Assembly: GCF_020781975.1 (NCBI RefSeq)
Contig: NZ_JAJGNI010000002.1
Coordinates: 186,001-250,000 of the forward strand
Reading direction: 5' to 3'
Source of the DNA: Microbacterium schleiferi
GTDB taxonomy: Bacteria; Actinomycetota; Actinomycetes; Actinomycetales; Microbacteriaceae
Length of the DNA: 64,000 nucleotides
Of this stretch, positions 17,519-26,817 are shown piece after piece; position 1 is the stretch's first letter; every line of letters starts with the position of its first letter. The notes under the pieces were generated by a model that saw only the letters and a program-made list of their open reading frames with translations, was not told where the DNA came from and did not search any database. The position numbers were made by a program, and so were the translations under genes.

Positions 17519-18826
17519 ATGACCACCGACAGCGAAGCATTTGATCTCGATCGTGCGCACGTGTTCCACTCGTGGTCGGCGCAGGCGGCGCTGTCACCGC
17601 TCGTGTTCGCGGGCGGCTCCGGCACCGAGCTCTGGGACGAGTCGGGTAAGCGATACCTCGACTTCTCGAGCCAGCTCGTGAATGTGAACATCGGACACCA
17701 GCATCCGGCGGTCACGTCGGCGATCGCGGCACAGGCCGATGTGCTGACGACCATCGCGCCGACCGCTGCGAACCTGGCGCGCGGTCGTGCCGCGCAGCGC
17801 ATCGTGGCGCACGCACCGGATGGCTTCGAGAAGGTCTTCTTCACCAACGGTGGGGCCGACGCGAACGAGAACGCGATCCGAATGGCACGCCTGGTCACGG
17901 GACGCGACAAAGTGCTCTCGACGTACCGCTCGTATCACGGCAATACCGGGGCGGCGATCGTGTCGACCGGCGACTGGCGACGGATGCCGAACGAGTTCGC
18001 TCGCGGCCACGTGCACTTCTTCGGCCCATACCTGTACCGCAGCGAGTTCTGGGCCGACAGCGTCGAGCAGGAGTGCGAACGCGCCCTCCACCATCTCCGG
18101 CGCGTGATCGAAGCCGAAGGTCCGTCGACGATCGCGGCGATCCTGCTCGAGTCGATCCCCGGAACCGCCGGGGTCCTCCTGCCCCCGCCCGGTTATCTCG
18201 CGGGGGTGCGGGAACTGGCCGACGAGTTCGACATCCTGCTGATCCTCGACGAGGTGATGGCCGGGTTCGGGCGAACGGGTCGCTGGTTCGCCTTCGAGGG
18301 CCACGAAGTCGTGCCCGATCTGATCACCTTCGCGAAGGGCGTCAACTCTGGCTACGTCCCGATCGGCGGCGTACTGATCAGCGCCCCCATCGCTCACGCG
18401 TTCGACGATCGCGTGTTTCCCGGTGGCCTCACCTACAGCGGCCACCCGTTGGCGGCCGCGTCGATCGTCGCCACGATCGACGCCATGGAATCGGAGGGCA
18501 TCGTCGAGAACGCGCGGCGCATCGGCTCGGACGTGCTCGCCCCCGCGCTCACCGACCTCGCCGAACGCCATCCCGTGGTCGGGGAAGTGCGCGGCGAGGG
18601 TGTGTTCTGGGCCCTCGAGCTCGTCGCTGACCGCGACACCCGCGACCCGCTGCGCGCGGGCGAGATCGCGCGGGCGAAGTCCGAGATGCTCGCCCGCGGC
18701 CTGCTCCCATTCACCGTCGACAACCGCATCCATGTCGTGCCGCCGTGCACCGTCAGCGCTGACGAGGTCGCGCGCGCCGTCGAGATCTACGACGACGTGC
18801 TCGCCCTGTTGGATGCCGCTCTCTGA
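17519..18826 (+). CDS. Class III PLP aminotransferase (probable beta-alanine transaminase)
   Basis: The 435-residue enzyme is a fold type I class III transaminase. It has GHQHPAVTSAI near residue 60, NGGADANENAIRMAR for the phosphate region, LLILDEVMAGFGRTG with the cofactor Asp, and K273 in TFAKGVNSGY as Schiff-base Lys. In this location the natural reaction is transfer of the amino group of beta-alanine to pyruvate or 2-oxoglutarate, giving malonate semialdehyde. Substrate specificity cannot be read from the sequence; other omega-amino acids are possible. It follows the binding-protein gene after a hairpin. Confidence 0.88.
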   Translation: MTTDSEAFDLDRAHVFHSWSAQAALSPLVFAGGSGTELWDESGKRYLDFSSQLVNVNIGHQHPAVTSAIAAQADVLTTIAPTAANLARGRAAQRIVAHAPDGFEKVFFTNGGADANENAIRMARLVTGRDKVLSTYRSYHGNTGAAIVSTGDWRRMPNEFARGHVHFFGPYLYRSEFWADSVEQECERALHHLRRVIEAEGPSTIAAILLESIPGTAGVLLPPPGYLAGVRELADEFDILLILDEVMAGFGRTGRWFAFEGHEVVPDLITFAKGVNSGYVPIGGVLISAPIAHAFDDRVFPGGLTYSGHPLAAASIVATIDAMESEGIVENARRIGSDVLAPALTDLAERHPVVGEVRGEGVFWALELVADRDTRDPLRAGEIARAKSEMLARGLLPFTVDNRIHVVPPCTVSADEVARAVEIYDDVLALLDAAL

Positions 18827-18873
18827 CCCCCTCCGGCGCGGCCGAGACCGCCCGCCTCACGAAAGGCACTCCG

Positions 18874-20373
18874 ATGTCCGATCTTCCCGTCCTCGATCAC
18901 TGGGTCGGCGGCGCCGCCTGGCCCGGCACCTCGACCCGTACGGCACCGGTGTACGACCCGGCGCGCGGCGAAGCGCAGCGCGAGGTGCGCCTGGCCGGAG
19001 CCGACGACGTCGCCGCCGCCGTCGCGTCCGCGACCGCCGCGGCACCCGCCTGGCGTGACGCGAGCCTCGCCAAGCGGCAGGGCGTCATGTTCGCCTTTCG
19101 CGAGATCCTGAACGCCCGCAAGGAGGAGCTGGCCCGCATCCTCACGTCGGAGCACGGCAAGGTGCTCGCCGACGCTCACGGCGAGATCGCCCGGGGCCTG
19201 GAGGTCGTCGAGTTCGCCTGCGCCGCACCGCACCTGCTCAAGGGTGAGTACTCCGAGAGCGTGTCGACGGGCGTCGATGTGTACACTCTGCGCCAACCCC
19301 TCGGGGTGGTCGGTGTGATCAGTCCCTTCAACTTCCCCGCCATGGTTCCCTTGTGGTTCTTGCCGATCGCCCTGGCCGCCGGCAACGCGGTCGTCCTCAA
19401 GCCCAGCGAGAAGGACCCCTCGGCGGCGAACTGGATCGCAGAGCGCTACGCCGAGGCGGGGCTGCCGGCGGGAGTGCTCTCGGTCGTGCACGGCGACAAG
19501 GAGGCCGTCGACGCGATCCTCGAGCACCCCGACATCGCGTCGGTGTCGTTCGTCGGCTCGACCCCCATCGCGAAGTACATCTACGAGACCGCGAGCGCGC
19601 ACGGCAAGCGCGTGCAGGCTCTGGGCGGAGCGAAGAACCACATGCTGGTGCTGCCGGATGCCGACCTCGACCTCGCGGCCGACTCGGCGGTCAATGCCGG
19701 TTTCGGTTCGGCGGGCGAGCGGTGCATGGCGGTGTCCGTCGTGCTCGCGGTCGACTCGATCGCGGACACCCTCGTCGACAAGATCGCCGAACGCATGGCG
19801 ACGCTGCGCACCGGTGACGGTCTGCGCGGGTGCGACATGGGCCCGCTCATCACGGCGGCGCACCGCGACAAGGTGGCCTCGTACATCGGGGTCGCCCGCG
19901 ACGACGGTGCGACGGTCGTGGTCGACGGCGCGGGTGTCGAGGTCGACGGCGAACCCGGGGGGTTCTGGCTCGGTCCCACCCTGCTCGACGCCGTGCCGAC
20001 CTCGTCTGCCGCGTATCGCGACGAGATCTTCGGGCCGGTCCTGTCGGTCGTGCGCGTCGGCGCGTACGACGAGGCGATCGAGATCATCAACGCGAGCCCG
20101 TACGGCAACGGCACCGCGATCTTCACGAACGACGGCGGCGCAGCGCGACGGTTCCAACGCGAGGTGAGCGTCGGAATGGTCGGCATCAACGTGCCCATCC
20201 CGGTGCCGGTCGCGTACCACTCGTTCGGCGGATGGAAGGCGTCGCTGTTCGGCGACGCGAAGGCGTACGGACCGCAGGCCTTCTCGTTCTTCACGCGAGA
20301 GAAGGCTGTCACGTCTCGCTGGCTCGACCCCTCGCACGGCGGCGTCAACCTGGGGTTCCCGCAGAACACGTGA
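18874..20373 (+). CDS. mmsA: CoA-acylating (methyl)malonate-semialdehyde dehydrogenase
   Basis: The 499-residue aldehyde dehydrogenase shows GVISPFNFPAMVPLWFLPIA, the distinctive MmsA signature, SFVGSTPIAKYIYE for the NAD site, and catalytic C284 in GSAGERCMA. MmsA enzymes oxidatively decarboxylate malonate or methylmalonate semialdehyde to acetyl-CoA or propionyl-CoA. Here it would finish the pathway: malonate semialdehyde from beta-alanine becomes acetyl-CoA (propionyl-CoA from thymine). It is the last gene of the cluster, converging on an Lrp-type regulator gene. Confidence 0.92.
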   Translation: MSDLPVLDHWVGGAAWPGTSTRTAPVYDPARGEAQREVRLAGADDVAAAVASATAAAPAWRDASLAKRQGVMFAFREILNARKEELARILTSEHGKVLADAHGEIARGLEVVEFACAAPHLLKGEYSESVSTGVDVYTLRQPLGVVGVISPFNFPAMVPLWFLPIALAAGNAVVLKPSEKDPSAANWIAERYAEAGLPAGVLSVVHGDKEAVDAILEHPDIASVSFVGSTPIAKYIYETASAHGKRVQALGGAKNHMLVLPDADLDLAADSAVNAGFGSAGERCMAVSVVLAVDSIADTLVDKIAERMATLRTGDGLRGCDMGPLITAAHRDKVASYIGVARDDGATVVVDGAGVEVDGEPGGFWLGPTLLDAVPTSSAAYRDEIFGPVLSVVRVGAYDEAIEIINASPYGNGTAIFTNDGGAARRFQREVSVGMVGINVPIPVPVAYHSFGGWKASLFGDAKAYGPQAFSFFTREKAVTSRWLDPSHGGVNLGFPQNT

Positions 20374-20379
20374 CCCGCA

Positions 20380-20405
20380 GCTGCCGCGCGTCAGGTGCGG
20401 GCAGC
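20380..20405. terminator. Possible terminator hairpin between mmsA and the Lrp gene
   Basis: GCTGCCGC (20380-20387) can pair with GCGGGCAGC (20397-20405) with one bulge. It spans the short gap between the convergent stops and enters the 3' end of the Lrp gene. There is no T tract; the stem is short. Confidence 0.4.
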
Positions 20406-20873
20406 GGGCGCGACCGGCCTGTTCTCGTAGAACGTCTGGAGCACGACGGTCGTTCGCGTGCTCACATTGGCTGCCGCGCGAACCTCTCGCAACAGCGACT
20501 CGAGGTGCCGCGGAGTGGCGACCCGCACCAGCAGGAGGTAGCTCGCCGCTCCCGCAACCGAATGGCACGCCTCGATCTCCTCGAGGTGGGCGAGCAGCTC
20601 GGGGGCCGTGTCGGGCTGAGCCGGGTCGAGGGGGGTGATCTCGACGAACGCGGCGAGGGGCTTCCCGACCGCCTCGGGATCAACGACGACCCGGTAGCCC
20701 GTGATGATCCCGCGGCTCTCCAGTCGGCGCACCCGCGCTTGCACCGCCGACACCGACAGACCGACTGCCGCTGACAGGTCGGCGAGAGTCGCACGCGCAT
20801 CCACCGATAGCGCGCGCAGGATGCGGGCATCGGTGTCGTCATCGAGCCGAGGGAGCAGCGTTTCCGGAACCAT
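20391..20873 (-). CDS. Lrp/AsnC-family transcriptional regulator
   Basis: The 160-residue protein has an N-terminal AsnC-type helix-turn-helix (DDTDARILRALSVDARATLA, then GLSVSAVQARVRRLESRGII) and a C-terminal RAM/Lrp effector domain (PLAAFVEITPL, CHSVAGAASYLLLVR). It is divergent from the DUF6421 gene with 109 bp between starts. That gap holds an AT-rich element, GGAAATATTCC (20909-20919), which resembles an Lrp-type site. The regulator may control the DUF6421 and threonine aldolase genes and could sense an amino acid. Confidence 0.88.
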   Translation of the reverse strand: MVPETLLPRLDDDTDARILRALSVDARATLADLSAAVGLSVSAVQARVRRLESRGIITGYRVVVDPEAVGKPLAAFVEITPLDPAQPDTAPELLAHLEEIEACHSVAGAASYLLLVRVATPRHLESLLREVRAAANVSTRTTVVLQTFYENRPVAPAART

Positions 20874-20982
20874 GCGAACGAGCCTATCGACCGCAACGGC
20901 CGAAAGCCGGAAATATTCCTGCCCAAACGCATTAGGAACGGAGAAAATCTAGAATCGCGACGACCCTACGTTCGGAGGCCTC

Positions 20983-22407
20983 ATGTCGACCCTGTCGTCC
21001 CCCGCACCCCTCACTCCCCTCGCGCCCGCCGAGATCGCCGCCTCGGTCGAGGTGTCCGCGGCCTGGCTTGCGTTGAAGTCCGCAGCCGAGGCGCTGCACC
21101 CGCTGCAGGCTGCCGACGGCTCGATTCCGGATGCCGCGCATCACGCCGCCGCCCGCGAGCACGTCGGGGCGATCATGCGCGCCGTCGAGGAGCTGGCACC
21201 CGCATTCCCGCACGATAGCGACTACCTCAACGCCCTCACCCGGGACTTCAACCGCTGGGTCGAGAGCGGATTCGGCATCCCGGACTTCCTCGACTCGCTC
21301 GTGGAGTTCCAACCGCAGCGGCAGCGTGTCGACGGCATCCGTCACCTCGTCGTCTTCCCGATGTACACGCAGAACGGGTCGAGGCAGCGCCACGTCGAAG
21401 CCGTGCTGGTCGAGGCCATCTGGCCAGAATTCGTCGCCGAGCTCGAGAGCACCGACTACGGCAATGCCCTCTTCGTCTCGCTGCGCCTGATCGATTTCAC
21501 GTCGGGCTACGACACGAACTCTGCTGTGCTCTTTCCCGAGACCGTGGCGATGCGCGAGATCCCGACCTTCACGTGGGGAGGGATCTTCCAGGACCGCGAG
21601 GCTGCCCGCTACCGCCGGGTCGTCCGCGCGGCGGCCGAGATCACGAAGCTCGACCTTCCCGCCGACGCGGCTCGAATGCTGGATGACGCCGCCCTCGCCG
21701 AGCGCACGTTCGTGATGTGGGATCTCATCCACGACCGCACCCACATGCGGGGCGATCTGCCCTTCGACCCGTTCATGATCAAACAGCGGATGCCGTACTT
21801 CCTGTACGCCCTCGAAGAGCTGCGCTGCGACCTCACGGCGTTCCGCGAGAGCGTGCGGATCCACGAGCGGCTGCAGGCTCGGCTCGAGGGCGGAGAGCCG
21901 CTGAGCGGGACCGAGGAGGAAACACTCGAACACGCGCGACTGGTCCAGTACGCCGTCGTGTTCGACCGCATCTTCCGCTTCGCGATCACGGGCTCCCGGG
22001 TGCGCAATTACGACGGGCTGGGCGGGCAGTTGCTGTTCGCCTGGCTGCATCAGCGCGGCGTGCTCAACTGGACCGATACCGCCCTGTCGATCGACTGGGA
22101 CGCCGTCCCTGCCGCCGTCGTTGCGCTCGCCGACAGCATCGACGAGTTGTACTGGGCATCGATCGACCGCCCCAAGCCCGTGCACTGGCTGGCGGCCTAC
22201 GACCTCATCCGCCACACGCTGCCGCCCCACCCCGCCTCGCGCTGGAACCGGGGACTCCCCGACGACGTGCTCGCTGGCCCCCTCTCGGGCTACACGGATG
22301 CCGTGCTCGACGACGAGTTCCCGCTGTCGATGTTCTACGAAGCACTGGAGAAGAAGATGCGCCCGGTGATCGCCTCGACGGCCGGCATCCGGGCTGGCGA
22401 CGCATGA
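20983..22407 (+). CDS. DUF6421-family protein with possible HDxxH metal site
   Basis: The 474-residue protein belongs, as far as I can recognise it, to the uncharacterised DUF6421 family of actinobacteria. It has no signal peptide or membrane helix. A stretch with H250-D-R-T-H254 is followed 24 residues later by E278-E279-L-R-C-D283. This looks like an HExxH site with Asp in place of Glu plus the ExxxD helix that supplies the third zinc ligand in gluzincin peptidases. ATG at 20983 follows GGAGG. It lies upstream of a threonine aldolase gene and opposite an Lrp regulator, suggesting amino acid or peptide metabolism. The metal site is a proposal. Confidence 0.75.
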   Translation: MSTLSSPAPLTPLAPAEIAASVEVSAAWLALKSAAEALHPLQAADGSIPDAAHHAAAREHVGAIMRAVEELAPAFPHDSDYLNALTRDFNRWVESGFGIPDFLDSLVEFQPQRQRVDGIRHLVVFPMYTQNGSRQRHVEAVLVEAIWPEFVAELESTDYGNALFVSLRLIDFTSGYDTNSAVLFPETVAMREIPTFTWGGIFQDREAARYRRVVRAAAEITKLDLPADAARMLDDAALAERTFVMWDLIHDRTHMRGDLPFDPFMIKQRMPYFLYALEELRCDLTAFRESVRIHERLQARLEGGEPLSGTEEETLEHARLVQYAVVFDRIFRFAITGSRVRNYDGLGGQLLFAWLHQRGVLNWTDTALSIDWDAVPAAVVALADSIDELYWASIDRPKPVHWLAAYDLIRHTLPPHPASRWNRGLPDDVLAGPLSGYTDAVLDDEFPLSMFYEALEKKMRPVIASTAGIRAGDA

Positions 22408-22450
22408 CGGCCTCGCGAGTGCACGCCTGCGCGAACCGTAGGCTGAGACG

Positions 22451-23515
22451 GTGACCAGCACCCCCGTCCACGCCCGCGGCTTCGCCTCCGACAACTATTC
22501 AGGCATCCATCCCGAGGTGCTCGCAGCGATCGCCGCCGCGAACGTCGATCACGAGCCCGCGTATGGCGCCGATTCGGTGACCGAACGGCTCCACGGTGTG
22601 TTCGCTGGTCACTTCGGCAAGCCCGTCGAGGTGTTCCCGGTCTTCAACGGCACGGGCGCGAACGTCACGGCACTGCAGTCGATGCTGCCCCGGTGGGGGG
22701 CGGTGATCGCGGCATCCACGGCACACGTCAACAGCGACGAAGGGGGCGCGCCCGAGAAGGTCGGCGGCATCAAGCTCCTGACGATCCCGACTCCCGACGG
22801 CAAGCTGACGCCCGAGCTGATCGACACCGAGGCGTGGGGGTGGGGTGATGAACACCGCGCTCAGCCGCTGGTTGTCGCCATCACGCAGTCGAGCGAACTC
22901 GGCACGCTCTATACGCCGGCCGAGATCCGGGCGATCGCGGACCACGTCCACGAGCGCGGAATGCTCCTCTACATGGACGGCGCTCGGATCTCGAATGCCG
23001 CCGCGGCCCTGGGCCTCCCCCTGCATGCCTTCACGACGGATGCGGGTGTCGATGTGGTCAGCGTCGGCGGCACCAAGAACGGGGCGCTTGCCGCTGAAGC
23101 GATCGTGGTGCTCAACGAGTCGGCATCCGTGGGGCTGCACTACCTGCGCAAGATGAACATGCAGCTGGCCTCGAAGATGCGGTTCGTCTCAGCCCAGCTC
23201 GTCGCGCTGTACGAGGGCGACCTGTTCCTGCGTAACGCACGCCATGCCAACGCGATGGCAGCGCGGCTGCGGCGTGGGCTCGAGGAAGCGATCGCCGCGG
23301 GCACCATCACCGGGGTCGGCTTCACACAGCAGACGCAGGCCAACGGCATCTTCGCCACCCTGCCGCCGGGAGCTGCCGAGCGCGTGCGCGAGAGCTTCCG
23401 GTTCTACGACTGGGATGCCTCGGTCGGCGAGGTTCGGTGGGTGTGCAGCTTCGACACCACCGAGTCCGACATCGACGCCCTGATCGAGGCGATCGCCCGC
23501 GCGACAAACGCCTGA
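22451..23515 (+). CDS. Low-specificity threonine aldolase-like PLP lyase
   Basis: The 354-residue fold type I PLP enzyme begins with SDNYSGIHPEVL, the substrate-binding N-terminus typical of the family. It carries VFNGTGANVTAL for the cofactor ring, LYMDGARISNAAAALG with the PLP-pyridine Asp, and K209 in SVGGTKNGAL. Threonine aldolases split threonine or allo-threonine into glycine and acetaldehyde. The GTG start at 22451 is 43 bp after the DUF6421 stop, so they probably share a transcript. Beta-eliminating lyases are the nearest alternative. Confidence 0.87.
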   Translation: MTSTPVHARGFASDNYSGIHPEVLAAIAAANVDHEPAYGADSVTERLHGVFAGHFGKPVEVFPVFNGTGANVTALQSMLPRWGAVIAASTAHVNSDEGGAPEKVGGIKLLTIPTPDGKLTPELIDTEAWGWGDEHRAQPLVVAITQSSELGTLYTPAEIRAIADHVHERGMLLYMDGARISNAAAALGLPLHAFTTDAGVDVVSVGGTKNGALAAEAIVVLNESASVGLHYLRKMNMQLASKMRFVSAQLVALYEGDLFLRNARHANAMAARLRRGLEEAIAAGTITGVGFTQQTQANGIFATLPPGAAERVRESFRFYDWDASVGEVRWVCSFDTTESDIDALIEAIARATNA

Positions 23516-23535
23516 GGCACCTCGCGCGGGCTCCC

Positions 23536-25050
23536 TCAACCCAGATTGAGCTCGACGGTCGCGAAGGAGTGCGCCGGGAGCCGCACCGAGAGCATGCCGT
23601 CCTCGATCCGCGTCTCCAGCGACACCGGCGCCACCCGATCGGGTGCACTCGGGTCGTTGAAGTCCGACGCGCTCTCGGCGGTGAGTACCCGGGCACGGAC
23701 AACGGTGGCAGCACGACCGCGCAGGTCGATGCGGACATCGAGGTCGTCGTGTGCCGAGAGGTGCGTCAACGACACCAGGGCGGTCTCGTCCTTGACGGAT
23801 GCCGAGAGCGACAACAACGGTAGGTCCTCATCCCCCACCGTCTCGCTCGGCACCTCGAGGACGTGAGCGCCCAGCTGCAACGCATCCTGGTGACCCTTGT
23901 TCATCTCGAACACGTGGTAGGTGGGTGTCAGCACGAGGCTCTCGCCGTCGGTGAGGATCATGGCCTGCAGCACGTTGACGGCCTGGGCGATGTTGGCCAT
24001 CGTCAACCGACGCGCGTGCCGGTGGAAGATATCGAAGTGCAAGCCTGCCACCAGAGCATCGCGCACGGTGTTCTGCTGGAAGAGGAATCCGGGGTTCGTG
24101 CCCTTCTCGACGTTCCACCACGTGCCCCACTCATCACAGACGAGGTCGATGCGCCCGCGCGGGTCGTAGGCGTCCATCAGCGCGACGTGGGACGCGAGGA
24201 TCCGCTCGATGCCTGCCGCGTACGCCATGGTCCGGTAGTACTGATCGTCGGTGAAGCCCGCCGCATCCTCGGTGTTGATGCCCGTTCCGGAGTGCGTGTA
24301 GTAGTGGAACGAAATCGCCTGGTAGACGGGGTTGTCGTCCTTCGTGCAGCCGAGGCAGTTCACCGCCTCCATGAGGGCGCGGGTCCAGCGCAGGTCGCCC
24401 TCGTTGGCACCGGCGGCGATGCGGGTCAGCTCGTTGCCCCCGTGGTTGCGGCAGAAGGTGGCGTAGCGACGGGCCTCTTGCGCATAGTGCTCCGGCGACA
24501 TGTTGCCACCGCATCCCCACGCCTCATTGCCAAGGCCCCAGAACGGCACCCTCCAGGGCTCATCGCGACCGTTCTCACGCCGCAACCGCGCCATCGGGCT
24601 GTCATCGTCGCGGGTGAGGTATTCGACCCACTCGCTCATCTCCTGAACGGTTCCGCTACCGAGGTTCCCGTTCACGTAGGGGTCGGCGCCGAGCATGTCG
24701 CACAGGTCCATGAACTCGTGCGTGCCGAAGTGGTTGTTCTCGATGACATCGCCCCAGTGGGTGTTGGCCATGCGGGGGCGCTGATCGCGGGGACCGATGC
24801 CGTCCCGCCAGTGGTATTCGTCGGCAAAGCACCCGCCTGGCCAGCGCAGGTTCGGGATGTTCACGGCGCGCAGGGCCTCGACGATGTCGAGACGGATGCC
24901 GCGCTCGTTGGGGATCGGCGAGTCCTCACCGACCCAGAACCCGTCGTAGATGCAGCGGCCGAGGTGCTCGGCGAAGTGGCCGTAGAGGTGACGGTTGATC
25001 CGGGAGCCGGTGACGTCGAGGTCGACGACGGCACGTGCGGTTTCGGTCAT
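23536..25050 (-). CDS. GH51 alpha-N-arabinofuranosidase
   Basis: The 504-residue protein is a complete cytoplasmic GH51 enzyme without signal peptide. The TIM barrel carries NLRWPGGCFADEYHWRDGIG early, acid/base E176 in WGLGNEAWG and nucleophile E307 in LVCDEWGTWW. The C-terminal beta domain ends with a strand typical of the family. It removes terminal arabinofuranose from imported arabino-oligosaccharides. It is the last gene of a minus-strand group with two Gfo/Idh/MocA genes and a ThuA gene, 4 nt after the first of these, consistent with a plant-sugar utilisation operon. Confidence 0.93.
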   Translation of the reverse strand: MTETARAVVDLDVTGSRINRHLYGHFAEHLGRCIYDGFWVGEDSPIPNERGIRLDIVEALRAVNIPNLRWPGGCFADEYHWRDGIGPRDQRPRMANTHWGDVIENNHFGTHEFMDLCDMLGADPYVNGNLGSGTVQEMSEWVEYLTRDDDSPMARLRRENGRDEPWRVPFWGLGNEAWGCGGNMSPEHYAQEARRYATFCRNHGGNELTRIAAGANEGDLRWTRALMEAVNCLGCTKDDNPVYQAISFHYYTHSGTGINTEDAAGFTDDQYYRTMAYAAGIERILASHVALMDAYDPRGRIDLVCDEWGTWWNVEKGTNPGFLFQQNTVRDALVAGLHFDIFHRHARRLTMANIAQAVNVLQAMILTDGESLVLTPTYHVFEMNKGHQDALQLGAHVLEVPSETVGDEDLPLLSLSASVKDETALVSLTHLSAHDDLDVRIDLRGRAATVVRARVLTAESASDFNDPSAPDRVAPVSLETRIEDGMLSVRLPAHSFATVELNLG

Positions 25051-25054
25051 GGGC

Positions 25055-26137
25055 TCATCTCCAGTCGGATGCAGGGGTCAGCGGAACCAGCTCCGGTCGC
25101 TGGACCGTGGTTGTGAGGGTGAAAGGCGCGTTTTCGCGGGCAGAGCGCAGCAGCCCCGTCATGATCTCGAGCACGTGGAGGGCGAGGGCTCCGCTGGCGC
25201 GGTCCGCCCCGGTTCGAACATGATCGATGAGTCCGATGCCCCGCCCGGCGCCGCCGTAGCCGGCTGACGGGGCGACGGTCTGCCACTCCGGCGCGCCCAG
25301 CAGTTGCACCTGCACGTCGCCCTCGAACATGTTCGGGTCGGGAACTGTGATCGAGCCGCTCTCGCCATGGACCTCGATGGGCGTGGCGTGCGTGGCCACG
25401 CTGTCGAAACTGAACACCACGGTCGAGATCGCGCCACCGGTGTGCCGCAGCGTGCCCGTGACATACGTGTCGACCTCCACCGGGATCTCCTCCCCCGCGC
25501 GAGGGCCCGACGCGATGGTTCGCGTGTCGCGACTGCGCGACGATGCGCCGCTGACGCTCTCGACGGGCCCGAGGAGGTGGACGAGCGAGGTCAGATAGTA
25601 CGGGCCCATGTCCATGAGGGGCCCCCCGCCCTCGCGATAGTAGAAGTCGGGGTTCGGGTGCCAGAACTCGTGCCCCGGAGCTACCCAGGTGGCTGTCGCC
25701 GCGAGCGGCGCACCGATCCGCCCCGAATCGACGACCTCGCGGGCGGTCTGGATGCCGGTTCCGAGCACCGTGTCGGGTGCACCACCCACCCACGCCTGGT
25801 CGCGCGCGGCGAGCATGGCCTGGGCCTGCGCGAACGTTGCCGCGAGCGGCTTTTCGCCGTAGACGTTCTTGCCGCCGGCAAGAGCCGCAAGCGCGATCTC
25901 GGCATGCGCGGCGGGGATCGTGAGGTTCAGCACGGTGTCGACGGCAGGGTCCGCCATCAGCTCGGCAACGCTCAGGGCGCGGCATCCGGGGATCGTCGCA
26001 GCGACCTCCTGAGCGCGAGCCTCATCGAGGTCGGCTACCGCGACGATCGCGATGTCGCTGAGCCCGACGAGGGTCTCGCGGTACTGCGCGAAGATGACCC
26101 CGAGTCCGACTACTCCGACGCCGTGCGTGCTGCCCAC
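25055..26137 (-). CDS. Gfo/Idh/MocA-family NAD(P)-dependent sugar oxidoreductase
   Basis: From GTG at 26137 the product is 360 residues. The Rossmann fold starts at once (GVGVVGLGVIF, a GxGxxx loop), and YGEKPLAAT gives the family EKP motif around residue 100. The second domain has the open-faced beta sheet with GPLMDMGPYYL. The start lies within the 3' end of the ThuA gene (28-bp overlap); upstream in-frame sequence belongs to that gene in another frame. It probably oxidises or reduces a sugar at C3 or a related inositol-like compound; substrate unknown. Confidence 0.88.
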   Translation of the reverse strand: MGSTHGVGVVGLGVIFAQYRETLVGLSDIAIVAVADLDEARAQEVAATIPGCRALSVAELMADPAVDTVLNLTIPAAHAEIALAALAGGKNVYGEKPLAATFAQAQAMLAARDQAWVGGAPDTVLGTGIQTAREVVDSGRIGAPLAATATWVAPGHEFWHPNPDFYYREGGGPLMDMGPYYLTSLVHLLGPVESVSGASSRSRDTRTIASGPRAGEEIPVEVDTYVTGTLRHTGGAISTVVFSFDSVATHATPIEVHGESGSITVPDPNMFEGDVQVQLLGAPEWQTVAPSAGYGGAGRGIGLIDHVRTGADRASGALALHVLEIMTGLLRSARENAPFTLTTTVQRPELVPLTPASDWR

Positions 26138-26817
26138 AGCAGCCCCCTCTCGATGATCGTGCGGACGTTGGTGTCCTCGAGGACATCCAGGCTGTGGCCG
26201 GGCGTCGCGACGAAGACACGTCCAGCTCCCCACAACCGGGTCCAGATCGCGGGAGATGTGATCGGGCGATGCCAGGGGTGGTAGGGCTGGGTCGGATGCG
26301 TCGTGGTCGCCAGCACGTCGTTGAGATCGTCGTGGAGCACCCAGTACTGCTCGGTGGTGAGCTCGAAGTCAGCGATTCCCGCCGTGATCTCGTGCTCGCG
26401 TCCGAGGTCTGTCATCTCGATGGTGTACGGCAGATAGTTATCGCTCTGGTCGCCCGTGCACAGGTCCGGACTCTTCGACGGATGCGTCGCGAACTGCCCG
26501 CCGATCAACTGCAGGTAATCCGAACTGTTCCGATACGAATCCGCGATCCCCCCGTGCCAGCCGGCCAACCCCAGACCGCCCCTCACGGCCGCCCGCAGTC
26601 CCGCCAGGGCATCCTGCGAGATCTCTGACATCGTGAAGCACTGCAGCACGAGGTCCGTTGCTCGCATGGTCGCCTCGTCGGCATAGATCTCGGGCGAGTC
26701 CTCGACCCGCACCGAAAATCCACTGGACTCCAGGAACGGGATGAACAGGTCGGTGGCTTCGACGGGTCGGTGCCCCTCCCACCCGCCGCGGACGACGAGA
26801 GCTTGTCTGGTGGTCAT
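26110..26817 (-). CDS. ThuA-like domain protein
   Basis: The 235-residue protein matches the ThuA family (glutamine-amidotransferase-like fold). It has ALVVRGGWEGHRPVEATDLF at the N-terminus, a conserved GLAGWHGG around residue 90, and HPWHRPITSPAIW and VFVATPGHS in the C-terminal half. ThuA proteins accompany Gfo/Idh/MocA dehydrogenases in trehalose and related disaccharide pathways involving 3-keto sugars. It is sandwiched between two such dehydrogenase genes: ATGA overlap with the upstream one and 28 bp with the downstream one. The exact reaction of this member is not known. Confidence 0.87.
   Translation of the reverse strand: MTTRQALVVRGGWEGHRPVEATDLFIPFLESSGFSVRVEDSPEIYADEATMRATDLVLQCFTMSEISQDALAGLRAAVRGGLGLAGWHGGIADSYRNSSDYLQLIGGQFATHPSKSPDLCTGDQSDNYLPYTIEMTDLGREHEITAGIADFELTTEQYWVLHDDLNDVLATTTHPTQPYHPWHRPITSPAIWTRLWGAGRVFVATPGHSLDVLEDTNVRTIIERGLLWAARTASE

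Noticed and set aside
20932..22494. 520-residue minus-strand open frame opposite the DUF6421 gene
   Set aside because: Arg/His/Val-rich shadow of the real plus-strand gene, with no domain and no ribosome-binding site.
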